Positions 1 through 8,524 of a stretch of 52,126 nt of DNA are shown piece after piece. This DNA is from Lachnospira sp. UBA2821 (lineage in GTDB: Bacteria; Bacillota; Clostridia; Lachnospirales; Lachnospiraceae). The notes under the pieces were generated by a model. It saw only the letters and a program-made list of their open reading frames with translations. It was not told where the DNA came from and ran no database searches. A program made the position numbers and the translations under genes. The stretch spans positions 1-52,126 of the forward strand of contig DEGR01000023.1 in the NCBI GenBank assembly GCA_002351535.1, written 5' to 3'. Numbering within the stretch: the stretch's first letter is position 1; every line of letters starts with the position of its first letter.

Positions 1-147
1 TACAAAAAAGAAAAGTTAAGGATGTTATTATGAAATTGAAATACAATGTATTTTTAATCTCGGGATAAATATATTTCATGGTAGAAGGGAATGCAATGTT
101 ACATATAATATGTAGAATATATGCATAATTTGTTTTACGGAGGAAGT

Positions 148-1224
148 ATGAAAGATATCAGATTAATTATAAAAAATACTATTCATTTTATAAGGCATAG
201 AAAAATGCAGGCGGCAATTCTTACAATTGGGCATGTTATTGCAGCTATGGTATTACTATTTGCCATTGGAACATGCAAGATGATGGTGTTTGATAAAGAG
301 GGGGATTTTACTAATTATACAGATGATAAATATTATTATATGTATCTAAGAGATACTGATTCAGATGTTACACCACAGGAGTGGCTTAAGCATATAATGG
401 AGTTAAGAGATTGGATTGGGAAAGATTTGGAATCTGCAGATATGTATGCATGGACAAATTCTGATGAAAATACTTATCTGTATACTTATTATACACAGAA
501 TTTAGAAGATGAAGGATATCCTGAACGGCTTGATGATATTCCGGTTGAAGTATTATATAGTGACAGCAATATAATATATACACCAAAGTTCTGGAAGTCA
601 AAAGAGGGAGATACATGTACTGTCGGGGATAAGAAATATACAGTTGCAGGGGAAACGGAAATGCAATATCCACTTATACCTAATAAAGCATTTCCTGAGG
701 GGTATAAGTTGACAAGTCTGAGTATGTATATAGGCGGTATGGTTACAGTTGAACGAAATAATCAGATAGTAGCATGGTTAAAGAAATGCTTTGGAAGTGA
801 TGTTGAGGTACAGTCACCTGAAAAAGCAGATTTGATACAAACGCAGATTAATAATAGTATATATGTGATAATAGCAATTGCATCTATTGTTGTGTTATTG
901 AATATATTAATATGTTACATATATATAGTGTGGGATGGAGGTAACATGATAAGGGTATACAAATTAACGGGATGTTCGGATATTAAAGCATTTGTAATAT
1001 ATGTCGTACAATTTATTATTGAAATTGTATTAAGTTATGCATTCGGACTTATGATGTTCAGAAAATTTGTATACCCGGTTATGGTGCATAATAACGGATA
1101 TTATATGGATATATATGACATGCGGACGTATGCTTTTGCTGTAATTACTTTTGTATTAATTAATTTTGTTCTTATAAGCACTGTATTGATAAGGCAGATT
1201 AGGAAAGGGGTAATTGCCGAATGA
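148..1224 (+). CDS. FtsX-like ABC transporter permease, subunit 1
   Basis: Predicted membrane permease of 358 residues. It has one membrane segment near residues 20-42, a large polar (probably extracellular) domain of about 190 residues, then three hydrophobic segments near the C-terminus. This is the topology of FtsX/MacB-type permeases. The start chosen is the ATG at 148, which has a GGAGGA box at 139-144; an in-frame ATG 27 bases upstream lacks a good site. The end overlaps the next permease by 4 bases, so the two are translationally coupled and probably form a heterodimer. Substrate unknown. The partner ATPase gene seems to be broken (see 2437-2606), so the transporter may be non-functional or may borrow another ATPase. 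Confidence 0.7.
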   Translation: MKDIRLIIKNTIHFIRHRKMQAAILTIGHVIAAMVLLFAIGTCKMMVFDKEGDFTNYTDDKYYYMYLRDTDSDVTPQEWLKHIMELRDWIGKDLESADMYAWTNSDENTYLYTYYTQNLEDEGYPERLDDIPVEVLYSDSNIIYTPKFWKSKEGDTCTVGDKKYTVAGETEMQYPLIPNKAFPEGYKLTSLSMYIGGMVTVERNNQIVAWLKKCFGSDVEVQSPEKADLIQTQINNSIYVIIAIASIVVLLNILICYIYIVWDGGNMIRVYKLTGCSDIKAFVIYVVQFIIEIVLSYAFGLMMFRKFVYPVMVHNNGYYMDIYDMRTYAFAVITFVLINFVLISTVLIRQIRKGVIAE

Positions 1225-2417
1225 CGAAACTAATCAGACTTGGAATTGAAGGATTTGGAAAAAAGCTGTGGCTTAATCTGTTTATATTTATAGAGACAGC
1301 AATTATAATTGTAGCTGCGAATGTAATTATATCTAATATAAATTCAAGATGGATGTTGTATGAGCCACTCAGTTATGTTGTGGAATCTGATGGATATATT
1401 TTTTCGATATTTGAAGGAGATGAGGATGAAAATAATTTATATATTGAAAAGATGAAGAAGATAGAGAAGAAGTTAAAAGGTGATGTGACTATCCATAGAA
1501 CATATGTATATGAAGGATTTGATAAGGGAAAAAATACAAGCTTAAATGTATATGGATTTGAAAAAGAATTCTTCGCTAATATAGCATTTCCACTTAAAGA
1601 TGGAAGCTTCAGAAAACTCAGGCAAAGTAATGATGGGGAGTATATAGAATGTGTTGTGACGCCTAATAATTTGGGATATGGAGTAGGAAGCATTATAACA
1701 TGTGGTGATAGTGAGAAAGTTATGTTTAAAGTAGTAGGAGTACTTACGGATTCAACATATGTTACATCATCAACTACATGGGGATATGGGTGTAGAGGAT
1801 TTTTCGAAAGTTATACGCTTAAGGACTCAGGAAGTAAAGGCATATATATGTATGCAAATGCAGAAAAACTTAAATCGGTAACTGGTTCATATCCCTGTGA
1901 AAGTGAGTTCATTACATATAACAGAAAACCAAGTGACTATGAGTATAAGTATAATAATACAGTTCTTGGAAAACGTGGATATCTGTTTACTTTAGAGCAG
2001 TTTAAGAAAAACAGCCTTGAATATATAGAAAAACTTATAAAAAGGACAATTCCAATATATGCAGGAGTGATGATTATTATAGGAATTGGGATTATATGTG
2101 CAACGATAATACAGATAAAATCACGCATGAAGGAATATATCATATATTATCTTTGTGGTGCCTCAAAAGGAAAGTGTATATTTGTCAGTATAGTATACAA
2201 TCTTATAATTAATCTGTCGGCAGTTATTATAGGAGTATGCAGTTTTGTTGTAATATATTATTCGGGTATAAACGGAAAAATAGGTATGATTGTAAATGAG
2301 TACAACATGTATGTTACAATGGCGATAATGGCAATATTGCTTCTTGTATCTGCAATAGTACCGTTTATAAGGCTTGGCATGACATCTGTTAAGGAGCTGC
2401 TGATAGAGGAAAAATAA
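1221..2417 (+). CDS. FtsX-like ABC transporter permease, subunit 2
   Basis: 398-residue membrane protein with one N-terminal membrane segment (about residues 15-38), a central polar domain of about 230 residues and three C-terminal hydrophobic segments. The C-terminus contains the short sequence RLGMTSVKELLIEEK, similar to the tail of many FtsX-type permeases. The ATG overlaps the stop codon of the upstream permease (ATGA), with GAAAGGGG upstream as ribosome binding site. It most likely pairs with the first permease. The reading frame is intact, unlike that of the ATPase remnant directly downstream. Confidence 0.7.
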   Translation: MTKLIRLGIEGFGKKLWLNLFIFIETAIIIVAANVIISNINSRWMLYEPLSYVVESDGYIFSIFEGDEDENNLYIEKMKKIEKKLKGDVTIHRTYVYEGFDKGKNTSLNVYGFEKEFFANIAFPLKDGSFRKLRQSNDGEYIECVVTPNNLGYGVGSIITCGDSEKVMFKVVGVLTDSTYVTSSTTWGYGCRGFFESYTLKDSGSKGIYMYANAEKLKSVTGSYPCESEFITYNRKPSDYEYKYNNTVLGKRGYLFTLEQFKKNSLEYIEKLIKRTIPIYAGVMIIIGIGIICATIIQIKSRMKEYIIYYLCGASKGKCIFVSIVYNLIINLSAVIIGVCSFVVIYYSGINGKIGMIVNEYNMYVTMAIMAILLLVSAIVPFIRLGMTSVKELLIEEK

Positions 2418-2436
2418 AAGGGAAAAGAGGATTACT

Positions 2437-2606
2437 ATGATAGAGATTATGAAACTACAAAGACAACAGGGGAGATAATGGAACTGTTCACTGAACTTAA
2501 TAAAGAGGGAAGGACAGTACTCATAATAACACATGATAAAGATGTGGCAGCGAAATGCATGAGAACAGTTGTTATAGAAGACGGAAAAATTATCGATAAT
2601 AATTAA
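2437..2606 (+). pseudogene. ABC transporter ATPase (MacB/LolD type), internally deleted remnant
   Basis: The ATG at 2437, with AGAGG 6 bases upstream, begins M-I-E-I-M-K-L, a typical start of a small ABC ATPase, but this frame stops after 13 codons. In another frame, from about 2457 to the TAA at 2604, the sequence reads as the normal C-terminal end of a MacB/LolD ATPase: TGEIMELFTELNKEGRTVLI, then ITHD (the H-loop) and VVIEDGKI. Walker A, Q-loop, LSGGQ signature and Walker B are all missing. The simplest reading is a gene that lost about 500 bp between its first few codons and its last 45. Known family: these ATPases drive FtsX-like permeases such as the two genes just upstream. Confidence 0.75.
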
Positions 2607-2623
2607 TTATGTGACCGCAAAAT

Positions 2624-2666
2624 GCTCTACAGTCAGTATGTTCTGATTGTGGGGCTTTTTATTTTT
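2624..2666 (+). terminator. Rho-independent terminator after the permease/ATPase remnant
   Basis: A 13-bp stem with several G-T pairs (2624-2636 with 2643-2655) and a 6-base loop is followed by TTTTTATTTTT. It closes the ABC permease operon, just ahead of the promoter for the amino acid transporter. Confidence 0.85.
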
Positions 2667-2670
2667 GTGT

Positions 2671-2698
2671 TTGATTATTAAAGAACATATAGTATAAT
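2671..2698 (+). promoter_or_regulatory. Sigma-A-type promoter of the amino acid ABC transporter
   Basis: TTGATT (2671-2676) and TATAAT (2693-2698) are separated by 16 bases. They lie between the preceding terminator and the transporter start, so this is the likely promoter of the two-gene operon. The -10 box is a perfect consensus and the -35 box matches 4 of 6. Confidence 0.65.
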
Positions 2699-2736
2699 GT
2701 TGCATAGCACTAGTGATAAGAAAGGTATGGTTAAAA

Positions 2737-4245
2737 ATGAAAAACATAGTAAGAGTAAAATATTTATTCGTGTTTGCGTTTATGCTCATATGTTCGCTCT
2801 GTGTCTCGAACAGTGTAGACGTATACGCAAAAGGGGATGAATTTATTGTAGGATTTGATGCTGAATTTCCACCGTATGGTTACATGGATGATAACGGACA
2901 GTATGTGGGATTTGATTTGGATTTGGCAAAGGAAGTTTGCAACAGAAGGGGTTGGACATTTGTTGCCAGACCTATTGCGTGGGATTCAAAGGATTCTGAA
3001 CTTGCATCAGGTTCTATATCATGCATATGGAATGGTTTTACTATGAATGGAAGAGAGTCTAAATATACATGGTCTACACCTTACGTTGATAATTCACAGG
3101 TAGTAATTGTAAAGAAAAATTCGGGAATAAAGAATCTTAAAGATTTGAAAGGTAAGATTTTAGCAGTTCAGAGTGATTCTTCAGCACTTAAGGCTCTCAC
3201 AGGTGATGATGCAACTAAAGATAATGTAGAACTTGCTAAGTCTCTTAAGAACCTTCAGGAAGTTGCGGATTATAATTCGGCATTTATGAATCTCGAGAGT
3301 GGGATGATTGATGCTGTGGCCATGGATATAGGTGTTGCCTCGTATCAGTTGTCAGCAAAAGGGAACGAATTTGTTATGCTTGATGAACACATTTCATCCG
3401 AGGAGTATGGAATAGGATTTAAGCTTGGTAATACTAAGCTTAGGGATGAAGTTCAGGATACACTTTTTGAAATGCTCGATGACGGTACATTTGCCGGGAT
3501 AGCAGATAAATGGGGACTTAATGACAGCATATGTCTTAGCAGGGAAGATAAGGTGGATGATTCAGCACTTAATAAAGGGGCAACTGTTAAGAAGACGGGA
3601 ATTGATAATATTATCAGGCTTTTGTCTTCAGGTATGCTGGCTACATTCGCAATATTTGCATTGACATTATTGTTCTCAATGCCATTAGGACTTGTCATTA
3701 TGGGACTTAGGATGTCGAGATTCAAAGTTGTGCAGTGGATTGCCAAAATATATATATCAATTATGCGTGGAACACCGCTTATGCTTCAGTTATTAGTTGT
3801 ATTCTTTGCACCATATTATGTATTCAACATTTCTACGTCATATAGTTATAGATTTTATGCAGTAATTATAGGATTTTCACTTAATTATGCTGCATATTTT
3901 GCGGAAATATACCGTTCGGGAATTCAGAGTATACCCGTAGGACAGAGAGAAGCAGCTAAGGTATTGGGATATAACAGTTCAAGTACATTTACAAGAATTA
4001 TTTTCCCACAGATGGTTAAGAGAGTTATGCCGGCTATAACTAATGAAGTTATAACACTTGTTAAGGATACATCTTTAGCATTTGCCATAGCATATACGGA
4101 AATGTTTACTGTGGCTAAGCAGATTGCTTCTTCACAGGCATCATTAGTACCATTATTTGTTGCCGGATTGTTTTACTATATATTTAATTTTATAGTGGCA
4201 TTTGTAATGGAATATATAGAGAAGAAGATGGATTATTATAAGTAA
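2737..4245 (+). CDS. Amino acid ABC transporter, fused substrate-binding protein and permease
   Basis: 502-residue fusion protein for uptake of a polar amino acid, glutamine-like by family. An N-terminal signal/anchor segment (about residues 8-28) is followed by a periplasmic-binding-protein type 3 domain (about 35-265), with the typical GFDAEFPPYGYMDDNGQYVG start and a YTWSTPYVD motif. After a linker comes a BPD_transp_1 permease domain (about 290-500) with several membrane segments and the RSGIQSIPVGQREAAKVLGY coupling loop that contacts the ATPase. ATG 2737 follows AGAAAGG; an in-frame GTG at 2713 is less likely. It is followed after a very short gap by its ATPase gene. The fused layout tethers the binding protein to the channel and is known in Firmicutes. 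Confidence 0.9.
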   Translation: MKNIVRVKYLFVFAFMLICSLCVSNSVDVYAKGDEFIVGFDAEFPPYGYMDDNGQYVGFDLDLAKEVCNRRGWTFVARPIAWDSKDSELASGSISCIWNGFTMNGRESKYTWSTPYVDNSQVVIVKKNSGIKNLKDLKGKILAVQSDSSALKALTGDDATKDNVELAKSLKNLQEVADYNSAFMNLESGMIDAVAMDIGVASYQLSAKGNEFVMLDEHISSEEYGIGFKLGNTKLRDEVQDTLFEMLDDGTFAGIADKWGLNDSICLSREDKVDDSALNKGATVKKTGIDNIIRLLSSGMLATFAIFALTLLFSMPLGLVIMGLRMSRFKVVQWIAKIYISIMRGTPLMLQLLVVFFAPYYVFNISTSYSYRFYAVIIGFSLNYAAYFAEIYRSGIQSIPVGQREAAKVLGYNSSSTFTRIIFPQMVKRVMPAITNEVITLVKDTSLAFAIAYTEMFTVAKQIASSQASLVPLFVAGLFYYIFNFIVAFVMEYIEKKMDYYK

Positions 4246-4273
4246 AATGGATTCGGGCGAAATGGAGAAAAAT

Positions 4274-5041
4274 ATGAGTGAAAATATATTAAGTTTAAAA
4301 AACATAAGTAAAAGTTTTGGAGAAAAACAGGTACTTAAAGATATTAATCTTGAAGTAAATAAAGGAGAAATAGTATCAATAATAGGACCATCAGGTTCAG
4401 GTAAATCAACTTTGTTAAGATGTGCAACATTTCTTGAACATATTGATGGAGGAAATATAAGTTATATTGGCAGGGAAATTGTCAGAACCAATAAAGATGG
4501 CAGGGTTTTGTATCCATCTAAGGCTGACATGAAGAAGGCATATATGAATTTTGGACTTGTATTTCAGAATTTCAATCTTTTTCCTCATTATTCCGTTATT
4601 AAGAATATTGTTGATGCACCAATTCATAATCAGAACAGGGATAAAGATGAAGTGTATGCCCAGGCAAGGGAATTGCTTGACAAGCTGGGGCTTGCCGACA
4701 AGGAAAATGCATATCCGTGTGAATTGTCAGGTGGACAGCAGCAAAGGGTTGCTATAGCAAGAGCACTTGCACTTAATTCTAAAATATTATATTTTGATGA
4801 ACCTACATCGGCACTTGACCCTGAGATAACAGCCGGAATATTAAGAGTTATGAAAAGCCTTGCCGCAGAACACATGACTATGGTTATAGTTACACATGAG
4901 ATTGATTTTGCTAAAGCCGTATCGGACAAAGTAATATTTATGGATGGCGGCATGGTTATAGAAGAAGGAAGCCCTGAGGATGTAATTGATAATCCTTCAA
5001 GTGATAGAACAAAAGAATTTTTACAGAAATTAAATATATAA
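4274..5041 (+). CDS. Polar amino acid ABC transporter ATP-binding protein (GlnQ/ArtM family)
   Basis: 255-residue cytoplasmic ATPase that powers the fused transporter encoded just upstream. Walker A GPSGSGKST lies at about residues 38-46, the Q-loop is in VFQNFNLFPH, the signature is LSGGQQQR, Walker B is ILYFDEP and the H-loop is VTHE. Length and motif order are normal for GlnQ. ATG 4274 has GGAG six bases upstream; an in-frame ATG at 4247 lacks a ribosome binding site. A strong terminator follows, so the operon ends here. Confidence 0.92.
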   Translation: MSENILSLKNISKSFGEKQVLKDINLEVNKGEIVSIIGPSGSGKSTLLRCATFLEHIDGGNISYIGREIVRTNKDGRVLYPSKADMKKAYMNFGLVFQNFNLFPHYSVIKNIVDAPIHNQNRDKDEVYAQARELLDKLGLADKENAYPCELSGGQQQRVAIARALALNSKILYFDEPTSALDPEITAGILRVMKSLAAEHMTMVIVTHEIDFAKAVSDKVIFMDGGMVIEEGSPEDVIDNPSSDRTKEFLQKLNI

Positions 5042-5059
5042 AGATATCTGTATTTTATG

Positions 5060-5088
5060 GAATTAACAAGCGACCTCCTGCATATATT
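5060..5088 (+). promoter_or_regulatory. Possible sigma-E promoter of spoIVA
   Basis: GAATTAA (5060-5066), a 14-base spacer and CATATATT (5081-5088) resemble the mother-cell sigma-E pattern (roughly KMATATT, 14 bases, CATACAMT). The -10 box lies in the 5' arm and loop edge of the upstream terminator. A start about 7 bases downstream would fall in the loop. In Bacillus subtilis spoIVA is made under sigma-E. The match is partial. Confidence 0.4.
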
Positions 5089-5114
5089 TTTTTAAGAATA
5101 TGTGGGAGGTTTTT
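5073..5114 (+). terminator. Rho-independent terminator after the amino acid transporter
   Basis: A 13-bp stem (5073-5085 with 5098-5110) is followed by a run of T. The 3' arm contains GGGAGG (5104-5109), the only Shine-Dalgarno-like sequence ahead of spoIVA, so the hairpin could also hide that site in read-through RNA. Confidence 0.85.
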
Positions 5115-5122
5115 GTATTTAG

Positions 5123-6610
5123 ATGGAAAATGTTACAGGTAAGTATGATATATACAAAGATATTTACGAGAGGACAGGAGGAGAACTTTATCTTGGGGTA
5201 GTAGGACCGGTGAGAACGGGTAAATCTACATTTATAAAACAATTTATGAATAAGATGATTATTCCAAAGATTGATGATGAGAATGAGAGAAAAAGGACGC
5301 TCGATGAACTTCCGCAGAGTGCACAGGGGAAGACTATAATGACTACCGAACCTAAGTTTATTCCTAAAAACGGAATGAGCATAACAGTCGAGGATGGAGT
5401 TGATATGAAGATAAGACTTATTGACTGTGTCGGATATGTTGTGAAAGATGCGGAAGGATATATGGAAGATGGTGCTAAGAGAATGGTTAAAACACCATGG
5501 TCCGATGAAGAAATTCCATTTGAAAATGCTGCCGAAATAGGTACTAACAGGGTTATTAACGACCATTCTAATGTTGGAATTATTATAACTACGGATGGCT
5601 CATTTGGAGAGATTGACAGGGAAAGTTATATTGAAGCCGAACAAAAGACGATAATGCAGATGAAGAGTATAGGCAAACCTTTTATTGTATTGCTTAATTC
5701 GGTACATCCTCATTCAGATAAAACGGTGGAGCTGGCTGATAAGATATCAGGGGATTATAATGTTAATGTGTATAGAGTTAATTGCGAACAGTTAAAAAGG
5801 GAGGATGCTCTTTCTATTTTAAAAAGTATTCTGGATGAATTCCCGCTCTGCGAGATTAATTTTATACTGCCTAAATGGTTCGATATTCTTGATGTATCAC
5901 ATTGGCTCAAGTCGGATATAGTTTCGTGTATGAAGAACTGCTGCATGAAGTTTTCGAAGATGAATGACGTGAATGACAGCAGCCTTATTCCAGACAGCCC
6001 ATACATAAAAAATATTATGATTGTAAATAAAGATACTTCTACCGGTATAGTTAACGTTAATATAGAATTGCATGAACATAATTATTATAATATTCTTAGT
6101 GAAATGACGGGAACTGATATACAGGATGAGTATATGCTTATAGATAGTCTTAAGAAGTCTGCACTTATGAAAGACAGTTATGAAAAGGTTAATCAGGCTA
6201 TGTCTGATGTTGAACGGACCGGATATGGTGTTGTGGCACCGGTAAGAGATGAGATTGTACTTGAAGAACCGGAAATAATTAAAAATGGAAGCAGATATGG
6301 AATTAAGATTAAGGCGACAGCACCGTCTGTTCATATGATTAAAACAGACATTGTTACAGAGATTGCACCGATTGTTGGAAGTGAACAGCAGGCTCAGGAT
6401 CTGATAGATTATATTAACAGTAATTCGGGAGATAATAATGACGGAATATGGGATACTAACATTTTTGGCAAGTCAGTTGAACAAATAGTGTGGGATGGAA
6501 TTGACACAAAGATAGCGGGGCTTACAGATGAGACACGTCAGAAGATGCAGAACGCAATTATGAAGATAACCAATGAGAACAAAGGAAATGTTATATTTAT
6601 AATATTGTAA
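5123..6610 (+). CDS. spoIVA: Stage IV sporulation protein A, spore coat morphogenetic ATPase
   Basis: SpoIVA polymerises on the forespore outer surface using ATP hydrolysis and forms the base on which the coat is built; it is also needed for the cortex. The 495 residues match the roughly 492 of Bacillus subtilis. The Walker A motif GPVRTGKST is at residues 28-36. Conserved blocks include DELPQSAQGKTIMTTEPKF, DCVGY, and AAEIGT followed by VGIIITTDG. The C-terminus, ending in FIIL, keeps the short hydrophobic tail needed for localisation. The N-terminus fits the family (IYKDIYERTGG), which supports the ATG at 5123 although GGGAGG is 13 bases away. It lies alone between a terminator and a hairpin, so it is probably monocistronic. 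Confidence 0.97.
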   Translation: MENVTGKYDIYKDIYERTGGELYLGVVGPVRTGKSTFIKQFMNKMIIPKIDDENERKRTLDELPQSAQGKTIMTTEPKFIPKNGMSITVEDGVDMKIRLIDCVGYVVKDAEGYMEDGAKRMVKTPWSDEEIPFENAAEIGTNRVINDHSNVGIIITTDGSFGEIDRESYIEAEQKTIMQMKSIGKPFIVLLNSVHPHSDKTVELADKISGDYNVNVYRVNCEQLKREDALSILKSILDEFPLCEINFILPKWFDILDVSHWLKSDIVSCMKNCCMKFSKMNDVNDSSLIPDSPYIKNIMIVNKDTSTGIVNVNIELHEHNYYNILSEMTGTDIQDEYMLIDSLKKSALMKDSYEKVNQAMSDVERTGYGVVAPVRDEIVLEEPEIIKNGSRYGIKIKATAPSVHMIKTDIVTEIAPIVGSEQQAQDLIDYINSNSGDNNDGIWDTNIFGKSVEQIVWDGIDTKIAGLTDETRQKMQNAIMKITNENKGNVIFIIL

Positions 6611-6710
6611 TTCATACTTCCCATGGCGATATTTTCTGTAATATTATTTTGGAGCCGGCTTCTTAGTAGTTGCATTTTTTCAGTTATCGCGGTGGGAAGT
6701 CTGATGAATT
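6609..6710. repeat. 102-nt imperfect inverted repeat after spoIVA
   Basis: AATTCAT and ATGAATT form the outer pair. Inside them ACTTCCCATGGCGATA (6616-6631) pairs with TATCGCGGTGGGAAGT (6685-6700), with one mismatch, one G-T pair and a 3-base bulge between outer and inner stems. The 53-base interior contains the palindrome AGCCGGCT. No T-run follows, so it is not a standard terminator. The left arm overlaps the spoIVA stop codon. It could be an RNA structure, a 3' stabiliser or a small palindromic repeat. Confidence 0.6.
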
Positions 6711-6722
6711 GTAATAATATAG

Positions 6723-6751
6723 TTTACCGGATATAAGTAATGCTGTATAAT
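6723..6751 (+). promoter_or_regulatory. Candidate promoter of the MutS-like ATPase gene
   Basis: TTTACC (6723-6728), 17 bases, TATAAT (6746-6751). It is the best sigma-A-type candidate between the hairpin after spoIVA and the next gene. Confidence 0.45.
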
Positions 6752-6804
6752 AATATCGCAAAAATGACAATATACATCTGTTATATTGAGATATTAAGGA
6801 GGTT

Positions 6805-8490
6805 ATGGTGGATACAGCAGGAAAATTAACAATTTTATTTTTTGTGGCAGGATTTTTGGTTCTGTTATATGAGTCATATATGGCTAAAGTAAGAAAAAAC
6901 GAGAAGTTAAAAAGACAGATAAGGGAACAGTGGGGAAAGGAAGCAGACAGTGATTTAGAAGAAATTGACAGAATAGAATATTATTATACAAAATCACTTG
7001 GTGATGATACTGAATATATAGATGACATTACATGGAATGATGTTGATATGGATAATGTATTTTGCAGAATCAATTCAACTTATTCATCAATGGGTGAAGA
7101 ATATCTGTATAAAATGTTAAGAGTTCCTGAGAAGGATGAGGACAGGCTTAAGGAGAGGGACAGAATTATAAGCATTTTTCAGAAAGATAAGGATAAAGCG
7201 TTTAAGTTATCAGAGATATTTGCAGCAGTCGGAAGAACAAAGAATATATCTATTATGGAATTTGTGGACAGACTTAATGAACTTCAGGTAAGAAGTAATT
7301 TGAAGCATTATATTTTATGTGCTCTTATGCTGATTGCTGTTATAACATTGTTTATTAAGCCGGTGTTTGGTATATCGGGTATTATTGTAATGCTATGTGT
7401 AAATGTCGCAACTTATTATTCTGCCAAAGCCGAAGTTGAGAATTACTTTGTGTGCATGAGATATATTGTTGGAATGCAGAATGCTGCGGATATGATATAC
7501 AAATGTGATGTTGAAGATTTATCCGGATATTCGAAGCGTCTTAATGAGATTAACAGAAAGCTTGCACCTTTGAGAAAAGGGATATTCTGGCTTGCACCAA
7601 AGAATATTAATGGTTCAGCATCTGAAGTTGTTCTTGAATATGTAAGAATGATTACACATGCAGATATTATTAAGTTTAATAATATGCTTAAGTATACTAA
7701 TGATTACAAAGATGATATATCAGAGATGTTTGACATATTAGGAATGCTTGATGCATTAGTAGCTGTTGCGTCATACAGAGAGAGTCTTAATTATTACACA
7801 ACACCCGTATTTAATCGGGAAAAATGCAGTATAAATGCAAAGGATGTGTATCATCCAATGATAAATAATCCTGTTTGCAATACTATAGAGGAAAATAGAT
7901 GTGTACTTATTACAGGCTCTAATGCTTCAGGTAAATCAACATTTTTAAAGACGATAGCAATCAATGCAATATTTGCACAGACTATATATACCTGTCTGGC
8001 ACATGAATATATAACGCCATTTTACGATATATATTCATCTATGGCATTAAAGGATAATCTGCTTGGTAATGAAAGCTATTATATCGTAGAGATTAAGTCT
8101 TTAAAGAGAATAATTGACAAGGTTAAAGCAGGTAAAAATGTTCTCTGCTTTGTTGATGAGGTGTTAAGAGGAACTAATACGGTAGAAAGAATTGCTGCAT
8201 CATCAATGATTCTTAAAGAAATCAGTGACATGAAGGCAATGTGTTTTGCGGCAACCCATGATATAGAACTTACTTCAATACTTGGCAATTATTATTCTAA
8301 TTATCATTTTGAAGAAGAAGTAAGCAACGATGATGTGTTATTTAATTACAGGCTTAATAAGGGTAAGGCAACTTCAAGAAATGCAATTAAATTATTGAAT
8401 GTGATAGGTTATGACAAATCAATTACTGCTAATGCAGAAATGGCGGCGAATGGGTTCATTAACACAGGTAAATGGAAAAACATTGAATAA
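6805..8490 (+). CDS. Membrane-associated MutS-family ATPase
   Basis: 561-residue protein with a C-terminal MutS-type ATPase domain: Walker A GSNASGKST near residue 371, Walker B VLCFVDEVLRGTNTVERI near 447, and an ATHD motif near 484. The DNA mismatch-recognition domains of true MutS are absent. The N-terminus starts with a hydrophobic segment (about 8-25) and two further hydrophobic segments lie near 168-205, so it is probably membrane-bound. Its substrate and role are unknown; it is distinct from the true mutS at 27.6 kb. AAGGAGG ends only two bases before ATG 6805, so the adjacent GTG at 6808 (spacing 5) may be the real start. Confidence 0.75.
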   Translation: MVDTAGKLTILFFVAGFLVLLYESYMAKVRKNEKLKRQIREQWGKEADSDLEEIDRIEYYYTKSLGDDTEYIDDITWNDVDMDNVFCRINSTYSSMGEEYLYKMLRVPEKDEDRLKERDRIISIFQKDKDKAFKLSEIFAAVGRTKNISIMEFVDRLNELQVRSNLKHYILCALMLIAVITLFIKPVFGISGIIVMLCVNVATYYSAKAEVENYFVCMRYIVGMQNAADMIYKCDVEDLSGYSKRLNEINRKLAPLRKGIFWLAPKNINGSASEVVLEYVRMITHADIIKFNNMLKYTNDYKDDISEMFDILGMLDALVAVASYRESLNYYTTPVFNREKCSINAKDVYHPMINNPVCNTIEENRCVLITGSNASGKSTFLKTIAINAIFAQTIYTCLAHEYITPFYDIYSSMALKDNLLGNESYYIVEIKSLKRIIDKVKAGKNVLCFVDEVLRGTNTVERIAASSMILKEISDMKAMCFAATHDIELTSILGNYYSNYHFEEEVSNDDVLFNYRLNKGKATSRNAIKLLNVIGYDKSITANAEMAANGFINTGKWKNIE

Positions 8491-8511
8491 AAACATTTAA
8501 TGTGCTAAAAT
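8483..8511 (+). promoter_or_regulatory. Promoter of tyrS
   Basis: TTGAAT (8483-8488), 17 bases, TAAAAT (8506-8511), with a TGC extended -10 element just before the -10 box. The -35 box overlaps the end of the upstream gene. Confidence 0.6.
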
Positions 8512-8524
8512 GGTTAGAAAAGGC

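Noticed and set aside
1..147. Possible promoter TATAAT at 104-109 ahead of the first permease
   Set aside because: No acceptable -35 box at the right distance, and the real operon start may lie before the window.
2163..2534. Minus-strand open frame (123 codons) over the permease end and ATPase remnant
   Set aside because: Antisense to a real permease and to the recognisable ATPase tail; composition rich in Tyr and Cys typical of reversed AT-rich coding DNA.
5063..5566. Minus-strand open frame (167 codons) opposite spoIVA
   Set aside because: It lies over the spoIVA N-terminal half and the upstream terminator, with no recognisable domain.
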